Below the pieces are notes generated by a model. It ran no database searches. It had not been told where the DNA came from and was given only the letters and a program-made list of their open reading frames with translations. Positions 23,788 to 34,718 of a stretch of DNA of 64,000 bases are shown piece by piece; within the stretch, counting starts at the first letter, position 1; each line of letters opens with the position of its first letter. The DNA comes from SpSt-583 sp034434015 (GTDB lineage Bacteria > Chloroflexota > Anaerolineae > Anaerolineales > UBA6663), in contig DAOUAB010000024.1 in NCBI GenBank assembly GCA_034434015.1, positions 1 through 64,000 of the forward strand, read 5' to 3'. The position numbers were made by a program, and so were the translations under genes.

Positions 23788-25049
23788 CCGGCCCCGCCCG
23801 GCGGCTCGAGATCACGTCCCTCTCGCACGCCGGCGAGGGCGTGGCGCGCGACGCCGGCCGCGTGGTCTTTGTGCCGTTTGCGCTGCCCGGCGAGACGGTG
23901 CGGGCCGAGATCGTGGAAGAGAAGAAGGGGTTGGCGCGCGCGCGCCTGCTGGAGGTCCTCGCGCCTGCGCCGGACCGCGTCACGCCGCGCTGCCCGCATT
24001 ACTTCTCTCCCCCGCTTCCCGGCTCCCCGGCCGCCCGGCTGGCCTGCGGCGGTTGCCAGCTCCAGCACCTGGCTTACCCGGCCCAGCTGGCCTTCAAACG
24101 GCAGCAGGTCGCCGATCAGCTGGCGCGCGTGGGCGGCTTCGCGGCGCCGCCGGTGCGCGCGGTCCTCGCCGCGCCGGACCCCTTCGGCTACCGCAACCAG
24201 GTGCAGTTCGCGCTGGCGCCGGACGGCCGGCTCGGCTTCCACGCCGCCGGCTCGAGCGCGATCGTGCCGGTGCGCGAGTGCCCGATCGCGGCGCCGGGCC
24301 TGATGGACCTCTTCGGCCAGATCAGGCTTGAATCGGTCCCGGAACTGGACCGGCTGACGCTGCGCGCAGGCGCGGAGGGCGAGCGCCTGATCGTCTTCGA
24401 GTCGGCCTCCGACGCGCCGGACCTGGAGCTGGACCTGCCCGTCTCAGCCGCGCTGCTGCGCCCGGACGGCGCCTCGCTGGCCCTGGCCGGCCGGGATGAC
24501 GTGGTCGAGGTCGTAAAAGGGCGGCCCTTCCGCATCTCGGCCGGGTCGTTCTTCCAGGTGAACACGGCGATGGCCGGGCCCCTGGTGGACGAGGCGCTGG
24601 CGGCGCTGGCGCTGTCCGGCGGCGAGACGGTGCTGGATGTGTACTGCGGGGTCGGCCTGTTCTCGGCCTTTATGGCGCCGGCGGCCGGGCGCGTGATCGG
24701 CATCGAAGCCTTCGAGCCGGCCGTGGACGACGCCGCCGTCAACCTGGATGAGTTCGACAATGTCGAGATCTACGCCGCGCCGGCCGAGGTCGTGCTCCCG
24801 GCCCTGGACGTCCGCGCCGACGCGGTGCTGGTGGATCCGCCGCGCGCCGGCCTGGCGACGGCGGCGCTGGACGCGCTGCTTGCGCGCCGCGCCCCGCGCC
24901 TGGTCTATGTGGCCTGCGACCCGGCCACGTTCGCGCGCGACGCGCGGCGGCTGTCAGCCGGCGGCTACCGCCTCGAGTACGTCCAGCCGCTGGATTTGTT
25001 CCCCCAGACCTATCACGTCGAGTGCGTGGCGCGCTTCACGGCCGCCTGA
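23784..25049 (+). CDS. TrmA/RlmD-family RNA m5U methyltransferase
   Basis: S-adenosylmethionine-dependent methylase of 421 residues that makes 5-methyluridine in RNA, probably 23S rRNA. N-terminal TRAM domain (about 5-60, HAGEGVARDAGRVVFVPFALPGE). Iron-sulfur cysteines C70, C88, C91 (CPHY...CGGC) and a later VPVRECPI. SAM-binding motif TVLDVYCGVGLF near 285, VLVDPPRAGL near 348, and catalytic Cys in YVACDPATFARD near 377. The usual spacing of the first two cluster cysteines is about 5-6 residues; here an extra stretch of about 13 residues (SPPLPGSPAARLA) separates them. Target position (U747, U1939 or tRNA U54) cannot be fixed. Coupled to the MmyB-like regulator gene. Confidence 0.9.
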   Translation: MTGPARRLEITSLSHAGEGVARDAGRVVFVPFALPGETVRAEIVEEKKGLARARLLEVLAPAPDRVTPRCPHYFSPPLPGSPAARLACGGCQLQHLAYPAQLAFKRQQVADQLARVGGFAAPPVRAVLAAPDPFGYRNQVQFALAPDGRLGFHAAGSSAIVPVRECPIAAPGLMDLFGQIRLESVPELDRLTLRAGAEGERLIVFESASDAPDLELDLPVSAALLRPDGASLALAGRDDVVEVVKGRPFRISAGSFFQVNTAMAGPLVDEALAALALSGGETVLDVYCGVGLFSAFMAPAAGRVIGIEAFEPAVDDAAVNLDEFDNVEIYAAPAEVVLPALDVRADAVLVDPPRAGLATAALDALLARRAPRLVYVACDPATFARDARRLSAGGYRLEYVQPLDLFPQTYHVECVARFTAA

Positions 25050-25153
25050 GATCGGCCACAGCGCCGCCGCGCCGCGCCGCGTCTCTCCACGCCTCTGGGC
25101 CCTGGCGGCCTCGGGCGGCCTGGAGCTATGGCGGGAGCGAAGCGGGAATCGGG

Positions 25154-25159
25154 TAAAAT
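25154..25159 (+). promoter_or_regulatory. Candidate -10 box upstream of the response regulator
   Basis: TAAAAT, 28 nt upstream of the ATG at 25188, in a short AT-richer stretch of an otherwise GC-rich 138-nt gap. No clear -35 hexamer is visible. Confidence 0.4.
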
Positions 25160-25187
25160 GGGCGCATTCTTGATCCTTTGAGCCGCT

Positions 25188-25808
25188 ATGGTTGAGACAC
25201 CCACCGCCCCTATCCTCGTCGTCGAAGACATCGCCAGCGTGCGCGAGCTGATCGAGTTGCAGCTCAAGGCGCGCGGCTACCGCGTCGTCAGCGCCCGCGA
25301 CGGCCAGGAGGCGTTGGACCTGATCACCCAGCAGCGCCCGGCCGCCATCGTCTCCGATATCCTCATGCCGCGCCTGGACGGCTTCTCGCTGGCTCACCGG
25401 CTGCGCACCAACCCGATGACGGCCGGTATCCCGATCATTTTCCTGTCCGCCACGTACGTGTCGGCGGAGGACGAGCGTTTCGCGCTCAACCTGGGCGCGC
25501 TGCGTTTTCTGCCCAAACCCGTCGACGCCGACCTCCTGATCGGGTCCTTGCGCCAGGCCCTGAGCGCGCATGGCCAGGGTCATCCCCCGCTCACCGAGCG
25601 CGAGTTCTACGCCGGCTACCGCCAGCGCCTGAAAGCCAAACTCCAGCAGAAGTCCCAGCAGATCGCGCGCACCCAGCAGCAACTGGTGACAGTGGCCGAG
25701 GCGCAGCGTGAGACGTACCGCCATGCCCTGGCCGAGGCGCAGGCCCAGTACGACGAGATTCAGCGCGAGCTCGACGCGCTGGCCCAGGTGCTGGACGCGC
25801 TTGAATGA
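25188..25808 (+). CDS. Response regulator with C-terminal coiled coil
   Basis: Protein of 206 residues. Residues 7-125 form a CheY-like receiver: acidic pair VVED near 12-14, phospho-acceptor Asp57 in SDILMP, the conserved Thr/Ser position as FLSA, and Lys in FLPKPVD near 109. Instead of a DNA-binding domain it ends in a Gln/Glu/Ala-rich coiled coil (about 140-206), so the output is probably a protein interaction. No histidine kinase is adjacent. Its stop overlaps the ATG of the next gene by 4 nt, so the two are probably translated together. Confidence 0.88.
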   Translation: MVETPTAPILVVEDIASVRELIELQLKARGYRVVSARDGQEALDLITQQRPAAIVSDILMPRLDGFSLAHRLRTNPMTAGIPIIFLSATYVSAEDERFALNLGALRFLPKPVDADLLIGSLRQALSAHGQGHPPLTEREFYAGYRQRLKAKLQQKSQQIARTQQQLVTVAEAQRETYRHALAEAQAQYDEIQRELDALAQVLDALE

Positions 25809-26665
25809 GGCGCCGCGCAGGCCCCTCTCGCCGCCGCTTTCTCCAGTGGGGCGTAGCCCTGGCGGCCGGCGCGATAACGCTCCCCCGGCCGCCGTTGCGG
25901 TTGGCCGCGGCGGCCCTGCCCACCCCCGTCGCCCGGCATTACTTCTCCGACCCCGACGCCCTCGCCGCCGCCGCCGGGCGTTTTGATGCGGTCCTGCTCC
26001 CGGCTTACGCCGCGGCCAGTTTGATCCAAAGCGCGCGCGCGCTGGCGCAGTGGCCGCGCGCGCCGGGCCGCGCCCACGATCCGGCCGGCGCCTTTACGGC
26101 CCCGCTGCTTGTCGCCGCCGTCGCCGTGCGCTATCGCGGCGCGCCGCCGGAAGCGTCGACGCTGGACGACGTCTTCCAGCCGGGGGCCCTGTGGCCGGCC
26201 TTTGGGCGGCTGGCGTTCGGCGTCGCGCTGCTGCGGCGCGGCTGGCTCCCGGACGAGACCCATCCGGGCCGGCTGGCCCAGGCCGCGCGTGATCTGTCCG
26301 CCGCGCGCCCGCGCTTCGTCGCCGACCCGGCGCGCGCCCTGGCCGCGGGGCAGGGTGAGACGGCGCTGGCCCTGGTCGATCTCGCCGCGCCGCCGCCGGA
26401 CGCCCGCTTCCCGGCCGGGGCCCGGCTGGCGCTGGAGTTCGACTGGGTCATCCCGCGCGCTTCGCCCCGCGCCGCCGAAGCGGAGGCTTTTCTCGCCGCC
26501 CAGCCCGCGGAGGGCGCGCCCTGGCCGTCCCGGGCCTATACCCTCTCGCCGCTTCCGCCGCGCGCCCGCGCCCGACAGGCCGCGCTGTGGGCCGAACTTC
26601 TCAGGGCTGATCCGGCGAAATCCGCGTCATCCGCGGCCCGAGGACCGGCCGCTGGTTTGAACTGA
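25805..26665 (+). CDS. Tat-exported protein, possibly a solute-binding-protein relative
   Basis: Protein of 286 residues. The N-terminus carries a twin-arginine signal (SRRRFLQWG, then a mildly hydrophobic core VALAAGAITLP). The mature part is Ala/Pro/Arg-rich. Segments such as FDAVLLPAYAAASLIQ, TLDDVFQPGALWPAFGRLAF and LEFDWVIPRASPRAAEAEAFL resemble the layout of family 1 (PotD-like) substrate-binding proteins, but the similarity is weak. It is coupled to the response regulator gene (ATGA overlap) and is followed 14 nt later by the inositol-phosphatase-family gene. I cannot assign a function. Confidence 0.6.
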   Translation: MRRRAGPSRRRFLQWGVALAAGAITLPRPPLRLAAAALPTPVARHYFSDPDALAAAAGRFDAVLLPAYAAASLIQSARALAQWPRAPGRAHDPAGAFTAPLLVAAVAVRYRGAPPEASTLDDVFQPGALWPAFGRLAFGVALLRRGWLPDETHPGRLAQAARDLSAARPRFVADPARALAAGQGETALALVDLAAPPPDARFPAGARLALEFDWVIPRASPRAAEAEAFLAAQPAEGAPWPSRAYTLSPLPPRARARQAALWAELLRADPAKSASSAARGPAAGLN

Positions 26666-26679
26666 GGCAATCCCCTGAC

Positions 26680-27462
26680 GTGACCGACTTCCTGCACACC
26701 GCTATCGAGATTGCGCGCGAGGCCGGCGCCCTGCTACGCGACGGTCACCGCCGCGCCGACGCCCGGGCCGAGTACAAAGGCGCGGTCGATCTGGTGACCG
26801 AGTACGATCGGCGCTCGGAGGCCCTGATCCTGGGCCGCCTGCGCGCCGAGTTCCCGGACCACGCCATCCGCGCCGAGGAGAGCGGGCGTTCCGGCCGGGC
26901 CGCCGAATACGAGTGGCTGGTCGATCCGCTCGACGGGACGACGAACTTCGCGCACGGCTTCCCGATCTTCGCCGTCTCCATCGCGCTGACGCGGCGCGCC
27001 GAACTGGTGGCCGGCGTGATCTACGACCCGCTGCGCGACGAGTTGTTTGCGGCTGAAGCCGGCGCCGGCGCGCGCCTGAACGACGCGCCCATCCGGGTCT
27101 CGGCCGAGGCCGCGCTCGACCGGGCCTTGTTGACGACGGGTTTTCCGTACGATGTGCGCACCAGCGACGTCAACAACTTCTCCCAGTTCAACGCGTTCTA
27201 CCGCGCCGCGCAGGCCGTGCGCCGCCCCGGCTCGGCGGCCCTGGATGGCGCGTACGTGGCCTGCGGGCGTGTGGACGGCTACTGGGAATTTAAGATGAAG
27301 CCGTGGGACATCGCCGCCGCCGCGCTGATGGTGCGCGAGGCCGGCGGGCGCGTCACCACCGCCGACGGCGACGAAAACTTCCTGGGCGCGTCGTCGGTGG
27401 TCATGTCCAACGGCCTGATCCACGCGCCGATGCTGGCCGTGCTCGCCCAATCCGCCGCCTGA
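26680..27462 (+). CDS. Inositol monophosphatase family protein
   Basis: Mg2+-dependent sugar or inositol phosphatase of 260 residues. Metal-site motifs are all present: EESG near residue 67, DPLDGTTNFAHG near 86-97, and the third motif KPWDIAAAALMVREAGG near 207. Full family length. Substrates in this family include inositol phosphates, fructose-1,6-bisphosphate, PAP and histidinol phosphate; inositol-1-phosphate is most likely but not certain. Starts with GTG at 26680. It is part of a tight plus-strand run from 25188 to 27931. Confidence 0.9.
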   Translation: MTDFLHTAIEIAREAGALLRDGHRRADARAEYKGAVDLVTEYDRRSEALILGRLRAEFPDHAIRAEESGRSGRAAEYEWLVDPLDGTTNFAHGFPIFAVSIALTRRAELVAGVIYDPLRDELFAAEAGAGARLNDAPIRVSAEAALDRALLTTGFPYDVRTSDVNNFSQFNAFYRAAQAVRRPGSAALDGAYVACGRVDGYWEFKMKPWDIAAAALMVREAGGRVTTADGDENFLGASSVVMSNGLIHAPMLAVLAQSAA

Positions 27463-27478
27463 CGCCTCGGAGTTTCGT

Positions 27479-27931
27479 GTGGAGCCTTTGAGCCTGCGCC
27501 GCGCCCGGCCCAACGATTGGCCCGCCATCGCCGCGTTGCTGCGCGACGCCGGCCTGCCGCTCGCCGGCGCGCACGCGCACCGGGACGATTTCGTTCTGGC
27601 GTTCCGAGGGGGGCGCCTGGTGGGTTGCGCGGGCCTGGAGCGCTACGGTCAGGCCGCGCTGTTGCGCTCGGTGGCCGTCAGCGCGTCGGAACGCGGCGCC
27701 GGGGTCGGGCGCGCGCTGGTGGCGCAGGCGCTGGACTGCGCCCGGGCCGCCGGCGCGCGCCAGGTCGTCCTGCTCACCGAGACGGCCGCCGATTACTTCG
27801 CGCGCCTGGGGTTCGCGGCCATCGCGCGCGAGGCCGCGCCGGAGGCGGTGCGCGCCTCGGCCGAGTTCACGGGCGCGTGCCCGGAGACCGCGACGGTGAT
27901 GGCGCTCAGGCTGCCGCCGGGCGCTTCTTAG
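27479..27931 (+). CDS. GNAT acetyltransferase, ArsN2-like
   Basis: Small GNAT enzyme of 150 residues. The core is LRRARPNDWPAIAALL, the strand LVGCAGLERYGQAALLRSVAV, the acetyl-CoA loop ERGAGVGRALVAQA and YFARLGFAAI. The GLERYG..ALLRS segment and the C-terminal RASAEFTGACPETATVM are hallmarks of the ArsN2 group, named for its position in some arsenic operons. No arsenic genes occur here, so the name gives similarity rather than role. GTG start at 27479, 16 nt after the preceding stop. It ends convergently, overlapping the M20 peptidase stop by 4 nt. Confidence 0.82.
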   Translation: MEPLSLRRARPNDWPAIAALLRDAGLPLAGAHAHRDDFVLAFRGGRLVGCAGLERYGQAALLRSVAVSASERGAGVGRALVAQALDCARAAGARQVVLLTETAADYFARLGFAAIAREAAPEAVRASAEFTGACPETATVMALRLPPGAS

Positions 27932-29274
27932 CGCGCCTCAGCAAACTGCCGGATAAACTCGCCGATGAAGCGCTGGCCCTGCCAGTAGTCGTCCAGCCGG
28001 ATGTTCTCGTTGGGGGCGTGGGCGCGCGCGCCGAAGTAGCCGATGCCCGCGCACACGGCCGGGATGCCGAGCCTGTCCGAGAGCGGGTACATCGGCCCGG
28101 AGCCGCCGCTGCGCGGGTAGAGCACCGGGTCCTGGCCGTAGACGGCGCGCGCCGCGCGGATGGCGGCCTGCACCACGGCGGCGTCCGGGCGCGTGCGCGA
28201 CGAGTGTTCGGCGCTGTAGCGGGTGAGGGCGATGTCCGTGAAACCGCGCCGGTCCAGGTGCGCGCGCAGCAGCTCGTCGATGAGCTCGGGCGTCAGGTCC
28301 GGCACCAGGCGGAAGTCGAGCTTGGCGCGCGCCTGCTTGGGCAGCACGGTCTTGGCGCCCTCGCCCGTGTAGCCCGCCTCCAGCCCGCAGATCGTCAGCG
28401 TCGGATCGAAATACAGGGCGCGGTTGGCGGCCCGCGCGTCCATGCCGTTCTGGAACGCCTGCAGGCCGTAGTGGGCCTTCACCGTTTCGGCGTCGAACGG
28501 CAGCCCGTCCACCCAGGCCAGGTCGTCGGCGTCCGGCGCGCGGACGTGTTCCCAGTAGCCGTCCAGCGTGATGCGCCCGGCGGCGTCCTTGAGCGAGGCC
28601 AGCGCCCACAGCAGCCGCCACGGCGCGTGCGGCAGGAACGGCGCGTAACCGGAGTGAGCGTCCACCGACATCATCTGGAGGGACAGCTCGAAGTAGGCGA
28701 TGCCCTTCAGCCCGAGCGTCAGGCTGTACTGGTCGAGCTCGTTCTTGCCGCCGAACTCCCACAGGCAGCCGTCGGCCTGGAGCAGCGCCGCGTGCTCGCG
28801 CGCGAACGCCTCCAGGTTCGGGCTGCCGATCTCCTCCTCGCCCTCGATCACCCACTTGATTTTGAGCGGCAGCGGCCCGCGCGTCGCCAGCCAGGCCTCG
28901 ATGGCCTGCATCCGGCAGAGCTGGTCGCCCTTGTTGTCCGCCACGCCGCGCGCGAACAGCTTGCCATCGCGCACCGTCGGCGTGAACGGCGGCGTCTCCC
29001 ACAGCTCCAGCGGCTCGGCCGGCTGCACGTCGTAGTGGTCGTAAATCAGCAGCGTGCGCGGCCCGTCGCCCAGCTCGCCGTAGACGACCGGGTGGCCGGC
29101 AGTGGGGATGAGGCGGACGGCGAAGCCGCGCGCCTCCAGGCGTTCGCGGGCCAGCGCCGCCATCTCGGCCATGCCCAGGTTCTGGGCGGCGACGCTCGGC
29201 TGGGCGCAGTAGCGCTTCAGCTCATCCAGGAATTGCTCGCGGTGCGAATCGAGGTAAGCATGAAACGGATCCAT
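27928..29274 (-). CDS. M20-family metallopeptidase (dipeptidase/ArgE-like)
   Basis: Di-zinc aminoacyl hydrolase of 448 residues. Conserved sites: zinc His and catalytic Asp in YDHYDVQPAEP near 80, bridging Asp in FARGVADNKGD near 113, catalytic Glu in EGEEEIGSPN near 150, dimerisation-domain His in VDAHSGYAPFLP, and the C-terminal glycine-rich SGGSGPMYPL. These match carnosinase-like M20 dipeptidases. I chose the ATG at 29274 (AGGAG 7 nt upstream) over an in-frame start 87 nt earlier. A TACAAT on the minus strand at 29299-29304 is a likely -10 box. Divergent from uvrA. Confidence 0.92.
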   Translation of the reverse strand: MDPFHAYLDSHREQFLDELKRYCAQPSVAAQNLGMAEMAALARERLEARGFAVRLIPTAGHPVVYGELGDGPRTLLIYDHYDVQPAEPLELWETPPFTPTVRDGKLFARGVADNKGDQLCRMQAIEAWLATRGPLPLKIKWVIEGEEEIGSPNLEAFAREHAALLQADGCLWEFGGKNELDQYSLTLGLKGIAYFELSLQMMSVDAHSGYAPFLPHAPWRLLWALASLKDAAGRITLDGYWEHVRAPDADDLAWVDGLPFDAETVKAHYGLQAFQNGMDARAANRALYFDPTLTICGLEAGYTGEGAKTVLPKQARAKLDFRLVPDLTPELIDELLRAHLDRRGFTDIALTRYSAEHSSRTRPDAAVVQAAIRAARAVYGQDPVLYPRSGGSGPMYPLSDRLGIPAVCAGIGYFGARAHAPNENIRLDDYWQGQRFIGEFIRQFAEAR

Positions 29275-29298
29275 AGGGGCTCCTGTGAGTCGCCGGCG

Positions 29299-29348
29299 AT
29301 TGTAGCGGGAATCGGATCTCCCCGCCTCCGGCCTGATCTTGTTATAAT
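29299..29348. promoter_or_regulatory. Divergent promoter elements, M20 peptidase and uvrA
   Basis: TACAAT on the minus strand (29299-29304) lies 24 nt from the peptidase ATG. TATAAT on the plus strand (29343-29348) lies 50 nt before the uvrA ATG. No LexA box of known type is obvious between them, and -35 hexamers are poor. Confidence 0.55.
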
Positions 29349-29398
29349 TATCCTTCGGCACCCCGGGTTAGCCCATCTGTTCGACCTATGAGGCCACC

Positions 29399-32344
<2,946 letters not shown>

Positions 32345-32700
32345 GCCCGGCCGAAGAAGCCCAAAGACTTTCTGGCGCTCACCGGCCTGGCCCGACGCGA
32401 GTTCGACGTGCCCCTGCCGGCGTTCGAGCAGAGCTTGCCAAAGCCTGGGAAGCGTCGCCGGCGACGGCAGCAGGCCCCTGGTGATGGTCGCAAAGCTGCA
32501 CTCCCGATTGCGGCCGACAAGGCGACGCCGGCTATTTTGACCAGCCTGATGCGCACCTGCCGCAAGCCGGGCCAGAGCTGTTTGGCCTTGGGGGTCGCCC
32601 TGTGATGTCATAAGGCCAACCCGGCTCGCTCTCGGGCGCGACCGTGCGACTGATGGAGTCGACCACTTCCAGCTCTACCCGCCGGTCTGCCAGGAACCGT
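32345..32700 (+). pseudogene. Decayed IS5-like transposase remnant
   Basis: Directly after the uvrA stop, the plus strand encodes PKKPKDFLALTGLARREFD followed by VPLPAFEQS, which matches the N-terminus of IS5-group DDE transposases (pattern FLALTG-L-x-x-x-EFD-x-L-L-PAFE). After about 50 codons the match breaks up over several frames (for example FGLG/CHKANR pieces near 32580-32620), with stops at 32603 and beyond. No terminal inverted repeats or intact catalytic domain are present. It borders the lower-GC two-component/ABC region. Confidence 0.6.
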
Positions 32701-32719
32701 AGTGTCCAGCGCTCGCGGC

Positions 32720-33355
32720 CTAGCGTGCCAGCGTAATGATCCCTTTCTCCAGGGCTGTGGTCACGGCCGCAGTCCGGTCATCCACCCCCAGTTTGCCGTA
32801 AATATGAATGAGGTGGGTTTTGACCGTGGCCGTGCTCATGTGCAGACGCTTGCCGATTTCCTTGTTGCTCGCTCCTTTGGCCACCCATTGCAGCACTTCA
32901 ATCTCGCGGGCGCTCAAGTTCCCTTCGGCTGGGGCATGGATCCGGGTCACGAGGCGAGCGGCGACGGCCGGGGCCAGAATGGAGTCTCCCCTGGCGGCGG
33001 CGCGGATGGCGCGGAACAATTCTTCACGGGGGGCATCTTTCAGCAAATAGCCGGTGGCCCCGGCTTCGATAGCGCGCAGGATATCGGCGTCAGAATCGTA
33101 GGTGGTCAGGACGATGATTCGGGACGACGGCTGTTGGGCGTTGATCGCCTTAATTGCCCCCACTCCATCCAGGCCGGGCATTCGCAGATCCATCAGGGTG
33201 ACGTCGGGGGCGAGGGAACCGTGCATCTTAACAGCCGTGTCGCCATCCGCGGCCAAGCCTATGACCTCAAAACCGGACTGGCCCGCTAACATTCCGGACA
33301 GCCCTTCTCGGACAACCGGGTGATCATCTGCAATCAAAATGCGGATTTTGTCCAT
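32720..33355 (-). CDS. NarL/LuxR-family response regulator
   Basis: DNA-binding response regulator of 211 residues. Receiver domain 1-120 with acidic residues IADDHP, phospho-acceptor Asp56 in MDLRMPG, Thr in VLTTYDSD and Lys in YLLKDAP. Residues about 148-205 form a LuxR helix-turn-helix (LSAREIEVLQWVAKGASNKEIG, recognition helix STATVKTHLIHIYGKL). The partner kinase gene ends 48 nt upstream on the same strand. A TTG at 33361 is an alternative start. It probably controls the adjacent ABC exporter genes, as in LiaRS- or LnrJK-type systems. Confidence 0.93.
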   Translation of the reverse strand: MDKIRILIADDHPVVREGLSGMLAGQSGFEVIGLAADGDTAVKMHGSLAPDVTLMDLRMPGLDGVGAIKAINAQQPSSRIIVLTTYDSDADILRAIEAGATGYLLKDAPREELFRAIRAAARGDSILAPAVAARLVTRIHAPAEGNLSAREIEVLQWVAKGASNKEIGKRLHMSTATVKTHLIHIYGKLGVDDRTAAVTTALEKGIITLAR

Positions 33356-33403
33356 AAGCAACCATTCAATCTGCCAACTCCTGAGTAGCCGACAGCTCTT
33401 CCC

Positions 33404-34615
33404 TTAGCGGTAGATCGGGATAGAGACGACAACCGTCGTCCCCTCGCCGGGTTCGCTTTCCAGGGTCACTGAGCCTCCACATTGTTCGGCCCGTTCGCGC
33501 ATCGCCTGCAAGCCGTAGCCGCCGGACAGGGGCGACGCCACCGCCCCGGCGAAAGCCACGCCATTATCCTGAACGTCCAGAACAACCACGTCATCCATAT
33601 ACGAGAGGGTGACCTGCACGGCCGTGGCCTGGGCATGTTTGCGAATATTAGCCAGCGCCTCCTGGGTCGCTCGCAGCAGCGTCACTTCGATATCGGGATG
33701 CAAGGGGACCGGGTCGCCGGTGGTGGTCGTGGTCAAGGGAATGCCGGTTTCTTCCTGCCAGCGGACGGCCGTCCGTTCGATCGCATCCGGCAGTGATCGC
33801 TGATCCAGTAAATGCGGTCGCAAAGCGTGTACCACCTGGCGCGCCTGTTCCAGGCTGGTCCGAGCTGTCTCACGGGCCCGGTCGAGATGCTTTTGCAGGG
33901 TGTCCAGATCATCAGGCAGGGCCTGATCCGCCGCCTCCAGGTGCATCACGATGCTGATGAACCCCTGGGCCAGGGTATCATGGATATCTCGCGCCAGCCG
34001 CTGGCGTTCTTCCAGAATCCCTGCGCGCCGTTCCGCTGCCGCCAGCTCCGCCCGGGTTGCTTCCAACTGTTCAACAAGCCGCCGACGCCGCATGCTCTGC
34101 CCAATAATGGCCGTTATCCACACGCCGAGGATGATGGCCCCCAGAGCCGTGAAGAGGAACACCCAGATGATGGGGTTTGTCAACGAGAACGTCGCGCCGG
34201 CATCGGCCAACTGCTCGTAGATGATAGACCCCGTCAGAATGAGGACGACGATCACGCCATAGCGGAGGGTTAGATGGAGAAAAACCTGGCCGAATAGACC
34301 GAAGAGGGTGAAGTAATAGGCAGGTGATACATTGACCAACGCGAACCAGAGAATGATGACGCCAATAAAAACGATGAAGCGGAAGGCGGCGTGTTTGTCC
34401 GATTCCGCCGATTGCCTGTGGGCCAGCTTCAATCCCCCCCAATGCCAGAGCAGCAAGATCCCCGTCAGCAACAGCACCGCCCAGGCCGGGGCTTTACGGC
34501 CATCGTCTAACAGCATTAGCCCCGCGGAAAAGATGACGGCGGCGTAGAAGATCGCTTGCCACAGCCAGTCCCACTTCACCCAGGCGTCTTTCTGCCTTTC
34601 CTGCTTAGTGTGCAT
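33404..34615 (-). CDS. Membrane sensor histidine kinase, NarL-partner type (HisKA_3)
   Basis: Sensor kinase of 403 residues. Five or six transmembrane helices occupy residues about 18-172 (for example AIFYAAVIFSAGLMLL, FIVFIGVIILWFALV, GVIVVLILTGSIIY). A helical linker leads to the dimerisation/phosphoacceptor motif RLARDIHDTLAQGF with His212. The HATPase domain has N box ATQEALANIRKHA and G boxes DVQDNGVAF and GYGLQAMRERAEQCGG. There is no large extracellular loop, so it likely senses a membrane-borne signal or its ABC partner. Gene order kinase-regulator follows the ABC genes on the minus strand. No clear ribosome site precedes the ATG. Confidence 0.93.
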   Translation of the reverse strand: MHTKQERQKDAWVKWDWLWQAIFYAAVIFSAGLMLLDDGRKAPAWAVLLLTGILLLWHWGGLKLAHRQSAESDKHAAFRFIVFIGVIILWFALVNVSPAYYFTLFGLFGQVFLHLTLRYGVIVVLILTGSIIYEQLADAGATFSLTNPIIWVFLFTALGAIILGVWITAIIGQSMRRRRLVEQLEATRAELAAAERRAGILEERQRLARDIHDTLAQGFISIVMHLEAADQALPDDLDTLQKHLDRARETARTSLEQARQVVHALRPHLLDQRSLPDAIERTAVRWQEETGIPLTTTTTGDPVPLHPDIEVTLLRATQEALANIRKHAQATAVQVTLSYMDDVVVLDVQDNGVAFAGAVASPLSGGYGLQAMRERAEQCGGSVTLESEPGEGTTVVVSIPIYR

Positions 34616-34632
34616 GGTCTACACCAATGGAA

Positions 34633-34690
34633 GTCGCCAGCTTTCCGAACGCCGGTCGAGAACTATTTTCGAGCACAGAAAGCTGGTGAC
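34633..34690. repeat. 13-bp inverted repeat between ABC permease and kinase genes
   Basis: Arms GTCGCCAGCTTTC (34633-34645) and GAAAGCTGGTGAC (34678-34690) pair at 12 of 13 positions across a 32-nt spacer. The 103-nt gap is markedly AT-rich for this genome. It could be an operator for the regulator, an RNA hairpin or a small mobile-element trace. Confidence 0.45.
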
Positions 34691-34718
34691 ATCTTTTCTC
34701 AATAACAATCAGTGTAGC

